Origin: an uncultured Lachnospiraceae bacterium | GTDB taxonomy: Bacteria; Bacillota; Clostridia; Lachnospirales; Lachnospiraceae | DNA length: 39,337 nucleotides | NCBI GenBank assembly: GCA_947169235.1 | Contig: CAMVOY010000019.1 | Coordinates: 1 to 39,337 of the forward strand | Direction: 5' to 3' | Shown: piece by piece, positions 31,035 to 37,835 of the stretch | How the letters are laid out: each line of letters opens with the position of its first letter | Numbering within the stretch: position 1 is the stretch's first letter | The notes under the pieces: model-generated | What the model was told of the DNA's origin: nothing | Seen by the model: only the letters and a program-made list of their open reading frames with translations | The model's database searches: none | Translations under genes and position numbers: made by a program

Positions 31035-32941
31035 GGTTTCCTCCTTGTTTTTGGGAAAGCAGATACCTGTTTTTTCTTACCTGTCTTAAAATCAAACATC
31101 CACACACTATAATCTCCTTTGCGTTTCGCAGAATAATACATCTTATGACCTGATATAGCAATCTTACGGAAATACGAGGCCTTCAGGCATCGCTCACAAT
31201 CTCCTGTCTTCCTATCATAAATTTTTACCTCATTTGTGTCCCCGTCTTTGATAACGATGATATCATCATCTGCATACGGTATTTCAACCATGGTATATAG
31301 CCCTCCGTAGATCGATGTTTCTATATCATAAGTATCACCATTAAACGGTGTATATAAAAGAGAAAAATCCGGCTCGTCAATGCCGTTTTTACAGACAAGC
31401 GGCACTGCATAAACCAGCTCAGCGCCGTCAGATTTTTCATCCATGAAATCCTGCTTATAGAAGAGTTCTTCATTATTCACATAAATCAGTTCATTGTTTT
31501 CTTTCCACGGTATCTCGCGTATGTATTCCCCATTCAACGAATACTGTACATAATATCCATCTTCTGTTTGAATAAACACAGTCCTGTCATTTGCATTCTT
31601 ATAATTTGCATTTGGATTAACCCAACGTCCATCAGTTTTGTATGAGATGTGATTTACAAGCTCATCAAAGCCTGATACTTTAAACAAGGTATTTGACAAA
31701 GTATCATAACATACGACGCAACTCTCCACCCCGTCTCGAAGTTCAATATACAGTTTGTTATCACAAGATACCATCTCCCTGACAGCATCTTTACTTGCGA
31801 TCACTTTTCCCGCTGCTTTTTCAAGTTCCTTCTTTCCAAACATTCTGCGCCAGGCAGGATTATCTTTTTCGCAAGCATAGATATCACAGAAGCTTCCATC
31901 TTCTCCTTTTATGCCGGACGCATATACTTGAGAGTCGTCTTGCGCACAAACATCTCGCACATAATACTCACTCTCACAAGGAATAAACTCCTGGGTGCCC
32001 AGTTTGTGAATAAACTTTTTCCCAACATATAGAGATTCATCCTTATGATAAATCGCATACATTTTTCCGTCAGATGCCCTCCATGGTTCGTAGTTTCTGT
32101 CAAAACAATACTCCGTGATATCCGTTCTGGCACCGGTATCCATATCACATTCATAGTAGGTATCTGTCTCGCCCGTCGACGGTCCATTATACTCCGCATC
32201 ATTATAAATGATGATCATATTATCCAGTCTGGACAGAACCGATGTGTGGACTTCATGCCGGTAGCTGTTTTCCACATTCCAAAACCAAGTAAACTGGTAC
32301 ATCCATTCCGTATGGATTATTTCTTCATCTCCATCTCTTGACAACGGCACCCTGTAATAGTATTCCTTACTTCCGGTCGAACGATGGATCGCAAAAACAA
32401 GCATTTCATCATCAACATACCTTAAATCTACATCTTCAAGATGCGATGCGTCTATCCCCGGGAGGTCGTCCAGCTTCATCTTTTTAACTACATGGCGGTC
32501 CATGTCAGCCTGTATCAGATATGGGCTGTCATCCCTCATACCCTCTTCATAGTCCTCTTCATTTTCGTATTGTCGCGTATAGAAACCATCCTCGTCCTTT
32601 TTCAGGATCATGTTTTTGGTTCCGATATAGTAAAAATGTTCCGAATTGGTCTGAAACTCTGCTTCATCATGTAGAACGTGGCGGGTTTCATGATCCATCG
32701 GAATCTCCAGATGCTTTTGTACCTTTGGCAGCTTAAGCTCAGAGCCTTCCACGGGCTTACCTATCGTCACCTCGTTTTTCGGCGTTTCAATCAGTTCCGA
32801 ACGCGTCTCTTCGGCGTTTTCTTTCTCCTTTTCCATCTGATCGAATATGTCAGGCTTGGCAACATCACCGCATCCGGTCACCAGGAGAACAATGGCACAG
32901 AGCATCAACGCTATGATTCTATTTCTTTTTATACCTCGCAT
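31031..32941 (-). CDS. Lipoprotein with multi-repeat beta-propeller-like domain
   Basis: A 636-residue lipoprotein: signal MRGIKRNRIIALMLCAIVLL ending in lipobox VTGC (Cys at about residue 24). The rest is a large beta-rich region with repeated tyrosine-containing strands such as EHFYYIGTKNMILKKDEDGFYTRQ, DGKMYAIYHKDESLYVGKKF and DGYYVQYSLNGEYIREI, consistent with a WD/Kelch-like propeller of unknown ligand. It is the first gene of a two-lipoprotein transcript; AAGGAG precedes the ATG by 8 nt. The pair may be subunits of one surface complex. A promoter is likely in the 53 nt upstream (TATAAT at 32994-32999 on the minus strand) but its -35 is poor. Confidence 0.82.
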   Translation of the reverse strand: MRGIKRNRIIALMLCAIVLLVTGCGDVAKPDIFDQMEKEKENAEETRSELIETPKNEVTIGKPVEGSELKLPKVQKHLEIPMDHETRHVLHDEAEFQTNSEHFYYIGTKNMILKKDEDGFYTRQYENEEDYEEGMRDDSPYLIQADMDRHVVKKMKLDDLPGIDASHLEDVDLRYVDDEMLVFAIHRSTGSKEYYYRVPLSRDGDEEIIHTEWMYQFTWFWNVENSYRHEVHTSVLSRLDNMIIIYNDAEYNGPSTGETDTYYECDMDTGARTDITEYCFDRNYEPWRASDGKMYAIYHKDESLYVGKKFIHKLGTQEFIPCESEYYVRDVCAQDDSQVYASGIKGEDGSFCDIYACEKDNPAWRRMFGKKELEKAAGKVIASKDAVREMVSCDNKLYIELRDGVESCVVCYDTLSNTLFKVSGFDELVNHISYKTDGRWVNPNANYKNANDRTVFIQTEDGYYVQYSLNGEYIREIPWKENNELIYVNNEELFYKQDFMDEKSDGAELVYAVPLVCKNGIDEPDFSLLYTPFNGDTYDIETSIYGGLYTMVEIPYADDDIIVIKDGDTNEVKIYDRKTGDCERCLKASYFRKIAISGHKMYYSAKRKGDYSVWMFDFKTGKKKQVSAFPKTRRKP

Positions 32942-32994
32942 CTCGATAGCTCCTTATTCTTGCAGACGATCACACAGACCATAGTTTTTATTTA

Positions 32995-34338
32995 TTATAA
33001 CCCTGTCATATCAATTTGAATATGCGAGTTCTTTAGTTTGCTGTTTCGAATCAGCCCGGCCATATAGATGGGCAGATAGGCTATCCTTTCATCTACTTCA
33101 ACGTTGGAGTTTGACAAAACAATAGCCTTTGATATATATGGCTCCTCTCTTTGCATGATATGGTTTAGGGCTCGATGGCTCCGATACTTTTTCCCGGATT
33201 TAACCTCTATAGGAATGCATGCGCCATCACATTCTACAATAAAATCTACCTCACCCAGTTTAGAATCCTTGTAATAATATGGAGTAGTCCCTGCTGATTC
33301 AAGAAGCACTGCTACCGCGTTTTCAAACATAGCACCATAGTTTATATCTTTTTCATGATTCAAAATCTTTAGTTTTACCTCGTCCGAATAATACGATGTC
33401 AACAGCCCCACATCGTTCATAAATAGTTTAAACAAGTTGCTTGTCTTACTCTGAAGGAATGGTACCGTTGTTTCCGCAACTCCATACACGGGTATCGCGA
33501 CCCCGGCGTCTTTCAACCACAAAAAACTGTTTTCATATCTATCAAATTTAAATTGTTTATCTAAATCCGAAAACACGAATCGCTTGTTCTGCATGTTTAA
33601 TTCACTCGGAATCAAATCATAGATCGTGACCAGCTTCAGTCTTTTTTCTTTTTCATACTTTGTAAAATCTCTTTTATAAAGATTAACTATATCTTTATGA
33701 ACAACTGAAACATCACTCAGATCATGCGTTTCTACATACGACTGAACAGCCTGCGGCATACCGCCAATTATCAAGTATAAATGAAATAGATCAATCAATT
33801 TGTCGTGAATAAAACCATCAACGGGTTCCTTCTTCTCAAAGCACTCGATAATCTGGTTCCAGGTGTCCGCATGTCCACCGAGCGCCATCAGGAATTCTTC
33901 AAAATCAAGCGGATACATCGTTGTTTCATGCAAATATCCCACCGGTGCAGAACGAAAACTGTTCAATTCTATCCCAAGAAGGGATCCCGAAAATACATAC
34001 GTATACTTGTTTTCATCAATAAGGAATTTCATCAGCGTAAGTGCATCGTCTGCCTCCTGTATCTCATCAAAAAACAAAATGCTGCTTTCGGGAATGGCTT
34101 TTCCCGCAATGAGTTGAAGCTTTTGAATAAAATCCGATGCATCCTTGGCACCATCAAATAATTTACATACTTCCTGCTGCTCAATTAAGTTGAACTCGAA
34201 AAATGGCCTGCCGGTTTCCTCAGATATCTTGCGGATCAAGAATGTTTTCCCGACCTGTCGGGCTCCGTCAACCAGAAGAGCCTGTTTTTTCTGCGAAATA
34301 TACTCCTTCAGTTCACCTTCGTGTTTTCTTGCAAGCAT
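32995..34338 (-). CDS. AAA ATPase with DUF4143-type C-terminal domain
   Basis: A 447-residue protein. The N-terminal ATPase has Walker A GARQVGKT (25-32), Walker B ILFFDE (88-92) and the arginine-finger-like FSGSLLG motif around residue 117. The C-terminal half is DUF4143-like and ends in a PD-(D/E)xK nuclease-type core: GEVDFIVE and IPIEVKSGK (Glu378, Lys380). Such proteins are common in bacterial and archaeal genomes; their roles remain open, with links to transport, DNA handling or defence suggested. GGAGGG precedes the ATG by 6 nt. Its strong promoter lies behind repeated elements at 34389-34468. Confidence 0.9.
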   Translation of the reverse strand: MLARKHEGELKEYISQKKQALLVDGARQVGKTFLIRKISEETGRPFFEFNLIEQQEVCKLFDGAKDASDFIQKLQLIAGKAIPESSILFFDEIQEADDALTLMKFLIDENKYTYVFSGSLLGIELNSFRSAPVGYLHETTMYPLDFEEFLMALGGHADTWNQIIECFEKKEPVDGFIHDKLIDLFHLYLIIGGMPQAVQSYVETHDLSDVSVVHKDIVNLYKRDFTKYEKEKRLKLVTIYDLIPSELNMQNKRFVFSDLDKQFKFDRYENSFLWLKDAGVAIPVYGVAETTVPFLQSKTSNLFKLFMNDVGLLTSYYSDEVKLKILNHEKDINYGAMFENAVAVLLESAGTTPYYYKDSKLGEVDFIVECDGACIPIEVKSGKKYRSHRALNHIMQREEPYISKAIVLSNSNVEVDERIAYLPIYMAGLIRNSKLKNSHIQIDMTGL

Positions 34339-34382
34339 ACTAATCCCTCCATCAATTACCTCATTTATAGCTGCATGCCTGC

Positions 34383-34411
34383 ATTATACCAATTTTCGTC
34401 GTTTTTGTCAA
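34383..34411 (-). promoter_or_regulatory. Consensus promoter of the ATPase gene (TTGACA-N17-TATAAT)
   Basis: On the minus strand a perfect TTGACA (34406-34411) and TATAAT (34383-34388) are 17 nt apart. The leader is ~40 nt. Repeats lie directly upstream, and one degenerate repeat lies over the spacer. A full-consensus promoter would be expected to be repressed by default. Confidence 0.93.
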
Positions 34412-34468
34412 ATTTTGCCCGATTTTCGCGCATATATTCTGGCATTTTTGCCCGATTTTCGCGCATAT
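34389..34468. repeat. Direct repeats (two exact 23-nt copies, one degenerate) at the ATPase promoter
   Basis: TTTTGCCCGATTTTCGCGCA plus TAT occurs exactly at 34413-34435 and 34446-34468 (33-nt period). A weaker copy of the core (CCAATTTTCG, 34389-34398) lies 30 nt before, within the promoter spacer. On the minus strand the core GCGCGA-AAA-TCGGGC is a near-palindrome (5 of 6 pairs). This looks like an operator array. Confidence 0.85.
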
Positions 34469-34522
34469 GTTCATTTGTGCAGTAAACTTTTTCAATTCAT
34501 CGTTTTCTTGGTTTTCAACAAA

Positions 34523-34816
34523 TCAAATCTCCTTAATAAATATAGGAATTACAATTTGCATAATTATCATAACAAAGCATGCACATATTAAATACTCTTT
34601 TTTATTTTTCACGTGTTTGAGAATTATAAACTCCATAACAACCGTGATAGTCAACATGCTAATAATGATGAATATTCCCAGCGGAAGCCCAATATAGTAT
34701 TCGTCATCTTCATGGTCTGAGAGCAAAATCCACGCAAACATATTACATCCCGAAAGAACGCTCCCAAAAACAGTATGAAAAACAATATTGGCAATCATCG
34801 TTATTTTTTTATCCAC
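34523..34816 (-). CDS. Small three-pass membrane protein, coupled to a basic peptide gene
   Basis: A 97-residue protein with a GTG start at 34816, 6 nt after AAGGTGG and directly behind the stop codon of the basic peptide gene (TAAAGTG). Longer starts (34849 or 34855) exist but lack a well-placed ribosome binding site. The sequence has about three hydrophobic helices (about residues 6-30, 38-62 and 72-95). No known domain. Coupling to a very basic 33-residue peptide suggests the two gene products act together; what they do is not visible. Confidence 0.65.
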   Translation of the reverse strand: MDKKITMIANIVFHTVFGSVLSGCNMFAWILLSDHEDDEYYIGLPLGIFIIISMLTITVVMEFIILKHVKNKKEYLICACFVMIIMQIVIPIFIKEI

Positions 34817-34817
34817 T

Positions 34818-34919
34818 TTAATCCACCTTATTATTGTAAGACCTTTCATGCACACTCATCTTTGAATTCCTCCCTTTAACTGATATTCTGCGCCGTGCTC
34901 CACGTATCTTCTTTTTCAT
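34818..34919 (-). CDS. Highly basic 33-residue peptide
   Basis: Open frame of 33 codons starting MKKKIRGARRRISVKGRNSK and ending MSVHERSYNNKVD; 12 Lys/Arg against two acidic residues, no hydrophobic segment. GGGAGG lies 10 nt upstream of the ATG. A second GGGAGG sits inside the frame. It is coupled to the membrane protein gene by the TAAAGTG junction. It could be a nucleic-acid-binding or secreted antimicrobial-type peptide, but it has no double-glycine leader or recognised family. Real translation is likely but not proven. Confidence 0.5.
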   Translation of the reverse strand: MKKKIRGARRRISVKGRNSKMSVHERSYNNKVD

Positions 34920-34962
34920 AACCTATCCACCTCCCTCATAGATGCAAAACATCCCCTCATAT

Positions 34963-34971
34963 AGTATAACA
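34963..34971 (-). promoter_or_regulatory. Possible extended -10 promoter of the basic peptide pair
   Basis: On the minus strand TGTTATACT forms an extended -10 (TG-N-TATACT). TTGACC lies 11 nt further upstream, too near for a normal -35. The conserved block GTTGTAGGG (34988-34996) is in the activator position. Confidence 0.45.
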
Positions 34972-34987
34972 ATCGAGAAGGTCAACT

Positions 34988-35021
34988 CCCTACAACTTTA
35001 TTCAAAAATCTATCCCTCTAT
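34988..35021 (-). repeat. Copy A of a conserved two-block upstream motif
   Basis: On the minus strand ATAGAGGGA (35013-35021), then 16 nt, then GTTGTAGGG (34988-34996). The same two blocks with identical spacing lie at 35846-35879, upstream of the next minus-strand gene. Confidence 0.7.
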
Positions 35022-35054
35022 ATATATAAACGATCCTGCGGGACATTTGGGGAC

Positions 35055-35084
35055 AAAAAAGGGGCTACATCACCATAGCCCCCT
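35055..35084 (-). terminator. Terminator of the exported protein gene at 35116
   Basis: On the minus strand GGGGCTA / TAGCCCC (35076-35082 and 35061-35067) forms a stem with an 8-nt loop followed by TTTTTT (35055-35060). Its core resembles the terminator at 29149-29186. Confidence 0.9.
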
Positions 35085-35115
35085 CTTTCGCAAGTTCTAT
35101 TTTGCGGCTTTCCAT

Positions 35116-35721
35116 TTACCGAGCCAGGCTTGATGACCCTGAGTACGTACTTGAAAACTCACTGGTTTTCCATGTGCCGTAAAAATCAAGAACATTTTTA
35201 TCATCCTTGGCTGACTGATAGGTATATTTGTTCTTACCGTCCTTTATCTTGATTCGATAACCGGATGCAACCTTCTTTGTGCTCTTGATAATACCTTTTC
35301 TTTCATAGACATACTTTTTCTTTTTCGTATCGTACATGTATCTCTTTGCGTATTTCTTTGTAAACACCACATACCAATTAGGTCCGCCCTCACCACACGA
35401 TGCAGAATACCACTTTCCCTTCAGGAACTTGACCGCAGCATTACTTGCCTTTCCATTTGAGTCGGTTGCACTCGATGCTGAAGATTTGCTCTTCTCTACC
35501 GTCGCCTTGTCATATGCTATATACTGCTTGAACGAGACCTTGATCTCATCCGTTGCGGCATCCTGCTGCGTATCTACGTTGGAGTCTCTTCCATCCGCTG
35601 CCATCATCAGCCCTGTTTTTCCGATCGCTTCAGATGCGGGAAGAGTTACTCCTGCAAGCGATCCTCCGATCAGTGCCCCTGCTAATCCAAGTGTGATAAT
35701 ACCGTGTGTTTTCACTTTCAT
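35116..35721 (-). CDS. Exported protein with C-terminal lipocalin-like basic domain
   Basis: A 201-residue protein from ATG 35721, 8 nt after AGGAGG; the TTG start at 35727 is less likely. Signal peptide to about residue 31 (LAGALIGGSLAGVTLPASEA). An acidic, Ser/Asp-rich linker (about 45-88) leads to a basic beta-rich C-terminal domain of ~100 residues (FLKGKWYSASCGEGGPNWYVVFTKK...KYVYERKGIIKSTKKVASGYRIKIKDGKNKYTYQS), whose WY, Y-x-V-x-F and K-x-K-Y patterns resemble small beta-barrel proteins. A single Cys. No known family. Its upstream region holds copy B of the shared two-block motif. Confidence 0.8.
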   Translation of the reverse strand: MKVKTHGIITLGLAGALIGGSLAGVTLPASEAIGKTGLMMAADGRDSNVDTQQDAATDEIKVSFKQYIAYDKATVEKSKSSASSATDSNGKASNAAVKFLKGKWYSASCGEGGPNWYVVFTKKYAKRYMYDTKKKKYVYERKGIIKSTKKVASGYRIKIKDGKNKYTYQSAKDDKNVLDFYGTWKTSEFSSTYSGSSSLAR

Positions 35722-35746
35722 AGTCAATACCTCCTCTGTTTAATTC

Positions 35747-35774
35747 TTTGTATTCTTGGTTTTTATCAAATCAA
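35747..35774 (-). promoter_or_regulatory. Possible promoter (TTGATT-N16-TACAAA)
   Basis: On the minus strand TTGATT (35769-35774) and TACAAA (35747-35752) are 16 nt apart, ~26 nt before the gene start at 35721. Both hexamers are weak. The two-block motif lies a further ~75 nt upstream. Confidence 0.35.
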
Positions 35775-35845
35775 GTTTTCGTATCCCGGTTAAAAACACT
35801 TGAGCTTTCCCCCGTAGTTGAATGCTCCAAATGAAAAAGCCAAAC

Positions 35846-35879
35846 CCCTACAACATTTCTCGAGATTATGTCCCTCTAT
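35846..35879 (-). repeat. Copy B of a conserved two-block upstream motif
   Basis: On the minus strand ATAGAGGGA (35871-35879), then 16 nt, then GTTGTAGGG (35846-35854). All 18 block positions are identical to copy A at 34988-35021 and the spacing is the same. It begins just after the stop codon of the gene at 35886. Confidence 0.7.
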
Positions 35880-35885
35880 TTGTTC

Positions 35886-36860
35886 TCACGCAATTGTATC
35901 CACACGATCAGAATAACCAATTTTGATAAGCTTATCAATTAATCCGGATGCTGCCTGCATCTTTATATTCATAATGTTGCTTAATCCTCTTCCGGACTCA
36001 ACAGCAGAAACAACAGGCTTTATTAGTGAGTTATAGCTGTCCAAAGCTGCCGCTCTTTCAGCCTTATTCGTAAGGTTCGCATTTTCAAATGTATCCGTGA
36101 TTTCTTTAATCAAAGAATTGTCCGATGCCGAGTTACTCATCCAGAAGGATGCTTTTTCAAGATCCCGCTCTCTGCTTTCGATATGAGACTGAAGTGCATC
36201 TTTTAAATCTTTATTATTTGTTTTAGCATACTCTTCACGCAAATCATCTAAACTCTTCTGTGTCTGACTGATCAGATTATCCGTACATACAAAATTTCCG
36301 TAATACTTATAATACCCGTGAGAAAACAGTTTTTCAGATTGGTTATTGGAAATCCATTGATTAGTATGGCTGATCGCTTTTTCTATGTACTTATCGACAA
36401 CACCATTCACTACCTCTGCCTGTTCTTCCGTGAGAAAGTCCTCAGAGTATTTTTTAATGGCAGACTTTGTGATGGCCATCCTTGCATAGTCGTCGTAGTC
36501 TAAACAGTCTTTGAAGTTGTTTACAAACAATCTGTTGGGCTGAAGTCCCTCCAGAACCATCTCCCCAATCCTTTTCACGTCGTCTTTTGAAAAGGTAACG
36601 CTCTTGTTCTCTTCATTGACAGCCTTAAAAACAATATCCTTGTCGCTGTTTATCCCATCGGCTACCGGATCACATACCCTGATAAACATATCCTCTGCAT
36701 TAGTACGGACTGTATTTTCTCTTGCAATACGTTGTCTTTCAACAGATGCTTCCTGCTCTGGAGTTAACGGTGGTTTTGTCAGTAGGTTTCGTTCCGCCGA
36801 AAAGCTTTCTTTAATGCTGTTAACAGTAGTTGCCAAATCATAGTTGTGTGTGATCTTCAT
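35886..36860 (-). CDS. Helical protein of unknown function
   Basis: A 324-residue protein from ATG 36860 (GGAGG 8 nt upstream; in-frame codons before it overlap that site). No signal peptide or membrane helix is visible. The sequence is charged and mostly helical, with coiled-coil-like stretches (about 15-60 and 195-245, e.g. SLDDLREEYAKTNNKDLKDALQSHIESRERDLEKASFW), and few Cys. It resembles neither a receptor nor an enzyme. It is divergent from the LytTR two-component genes with a 249-nt gap that holds both promoters, so shared control is possible. I do not recognise the family. Confidence 0.8.
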   Translation of the reverse strand: MKITHNYDLATTVNSIKESFSAERNLLTKPPLTPEQEASVERQRIARENTVRTNAEDMFIRVCDPVADGINSDKDIVFKAVNEENKSVTFSKDDVKRIGEMVLEGLQPNRLFVNNFKDCLDYDDYARMAITKSAIKKYSEDFLTEEQAEVVNGVVDKYIEKAISHTNQWISNNQSEKLFSHGYYKYYGNFVCTDNLISQTQKSLDDLREEYAKTNNKDLKDALQSHIESRERDLEKASFWMSNSASDNSLIKEITDTFENANLTNKAERAAALDSYNSLIKPVVSAVESGRGLSNIMNIKMQAASGLIDKLIKIGYSDRVDTIA

Positions 36861-36952
36861 TGACATCGCCTCCATTTCTCCGTGAAAAACGTAAATGCAC
36901 TTCCATGTGCTACTCTATTCTGCCTGATATATATCGTCAGTATAGCAATATC

Positions 36953-36961
36953 ATTATACCA
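36953..36961 (-). promoter_or_regulatory. Extended -10 promoter of the helical protein gene
   Basis: On the minus strand TGGTATAAT gives a perfect extended -10 about 93 nt before the ATG at 36860; no good -35. The gap to the divergent promoter holds a 7-bp dyad CGAAAAT / ATTTTCG (36989-36995 and 37004-37010). Confidence 0.7.
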
Positions 36962-36988
36962 CACAGAGCTGGACTTCTGAGGTTTTTA

Positions 36989-37010
36989 CGAAAATACCCA
37001 CTTATTTTCG
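36989..37010. repeat. Inverted repeat between divergent promoters
   Basis: CGAAAAT (36989-36995) and ATTTTCG (37004-37010) form a perfect 7-bp dyad with an 8-nt centre, about midway between the two extended -10 promoters (36953-36961 minus, 37060-37068 plus). It may be an operator for one or both. Confidence 0.5.
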
Positions 37011-37059
37011 AATTTAACCACACATCCTCCCGGATATACCTTGTTTTCTCATGTCAATA

Positions 37060-37068
37060 TGCTATAAT
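37060..37068 (+). promoter_or_regulatory. Extended -10 promoter of the LytTR two-component genes
   Basis: TGCTATAAT at 37060-37068 is a perfect extended -10 (TG-N-TATAAT). TTGTTT at 37041-37046 is a poor -35 at 16 nt. The transcript starts near 37075; GGAGG lies 9 nt before the ATG at 37110. Confidence 0.7.
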
Positions 37069-37109
37069 AAGAACATATTACCAGAAAACCACACCGGAGG
37101 TCAAGCGAG

Positions 37110-37835
37110 ATGATTAACATTGTAATCTGTGATGACGACCCTTCCTTTATCACGTCCTTTTCTGCGCAGCTGTCCGGGGTGCTTGACAAACTCCATGTAG
37201 AATTTAAACTGTCCGCCCTGCATAAAATTTCAAATCTCTACAATGAACTCTCAGAAGGTATGTATTATGATATCATTTTTCTTGACATCGAGTTCTTTTT
37301 AGAGGATAAGAGCGGAATTGATCTTTCACGATATCTGCGTGACAACCTCCGGATCGATTCAACCAGTATTGTCTTTGTTTCTTCAAAGAAATCCTACGCC
37401 ATGAGTCTCTTTGAGAGTCAACCGCTTGATTTCCTGGTCAAACCGGTAGACGATGAGAAGTTGGAAAACACGATCAAACGATTCCAGCGGATAAATAATG
37501 TCCTATCTAAGTGCTTCTCGTTTTCACACTACGGAAAAGAAATCAAACTCCCCCTGTCATCGATAATGTATTTCCAATCCGCGGATCACAAACTCATCAT
37601 ACATTGCGCAGAGGGAAAGACATATGAATACTCCGGGAAACTCTCCGTAGTAAATGATCAGCTGAAGGAAAACTACTTCTTCTCTCCCCACAAATCCTAT
37701 CTCGTAAACTACTACGCAGTGAGCGGATGGGGAGCTGCTGATCTGACACTTTACGATAATACGATCATCCCAATCAGCCGCAGCCATAAAGAAAACGTAC
37801 AAAAAATCCAGTTTGACAGAGAGGTGTTGCTATGA
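37110..37835 (+). CDS. LytTR-family response regulator (AgrA/ComE type)
   Basis: A 241-residue regulator. The receiver domain has Asp8-Asp10 (CDDD), phosphoacceptor Asp59 in IIFLDIEF and Lys111 in LVKPVDD. The C-terminal LytTR DNA-binding domain (about 135-235) has LPLSSIMYFQSADHKLIIHC and FFSPHKSYLVNYYAV, in which the HKSYLVN block is the family hallmark. These proteins bind pairs of short direct repeats near promoters. It overlaps the histidine kinase gene by ATGA, so they form one signalling pair, as in peptide-sensing systems. No AgrB, AgrD or ABC transporter gene is seen nearby. Confidence 0.94.
   Translation: MINIVICDDDPSFITSFSAQLSGVLDKLHVEFKLSALHKISNLYNELSEGMYYDIIFLDIEFFLEDKSGIDLSRYLRDNLRIDSTSIVFVSSKKSYAMSLFESQPLDFLVKPVDDEKLENTIKRFQRINNVLSKCFSFSHYGKEIKLPLSSIMYFQSADHKLIIHCAEGKTYEYSGKLSVVNDQLKENYFFSPHKSYLVNYYAVSGWGAADLTLYDNTIIPISRSHKENVQKIQFDREVLL

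Noticed and set aside
34413..34468. CRISPR array from repeated TTTTGCCCGATTTTCGCGCA units
   Set aside because: Only two exact copies with about 10 nt between them; no spacers of normal length and no cas genes. The repeats lie against a promoter, so operator sites are the better reading.
34818..34919. AgrD-like or double-glycine pheromone precursor
   Set aside because: The peptide has no double-glycine site and no Cys or thiolactone region, and no AgrB or exporter gene is nearby. It is basic rather than amphipathic with a processed core.
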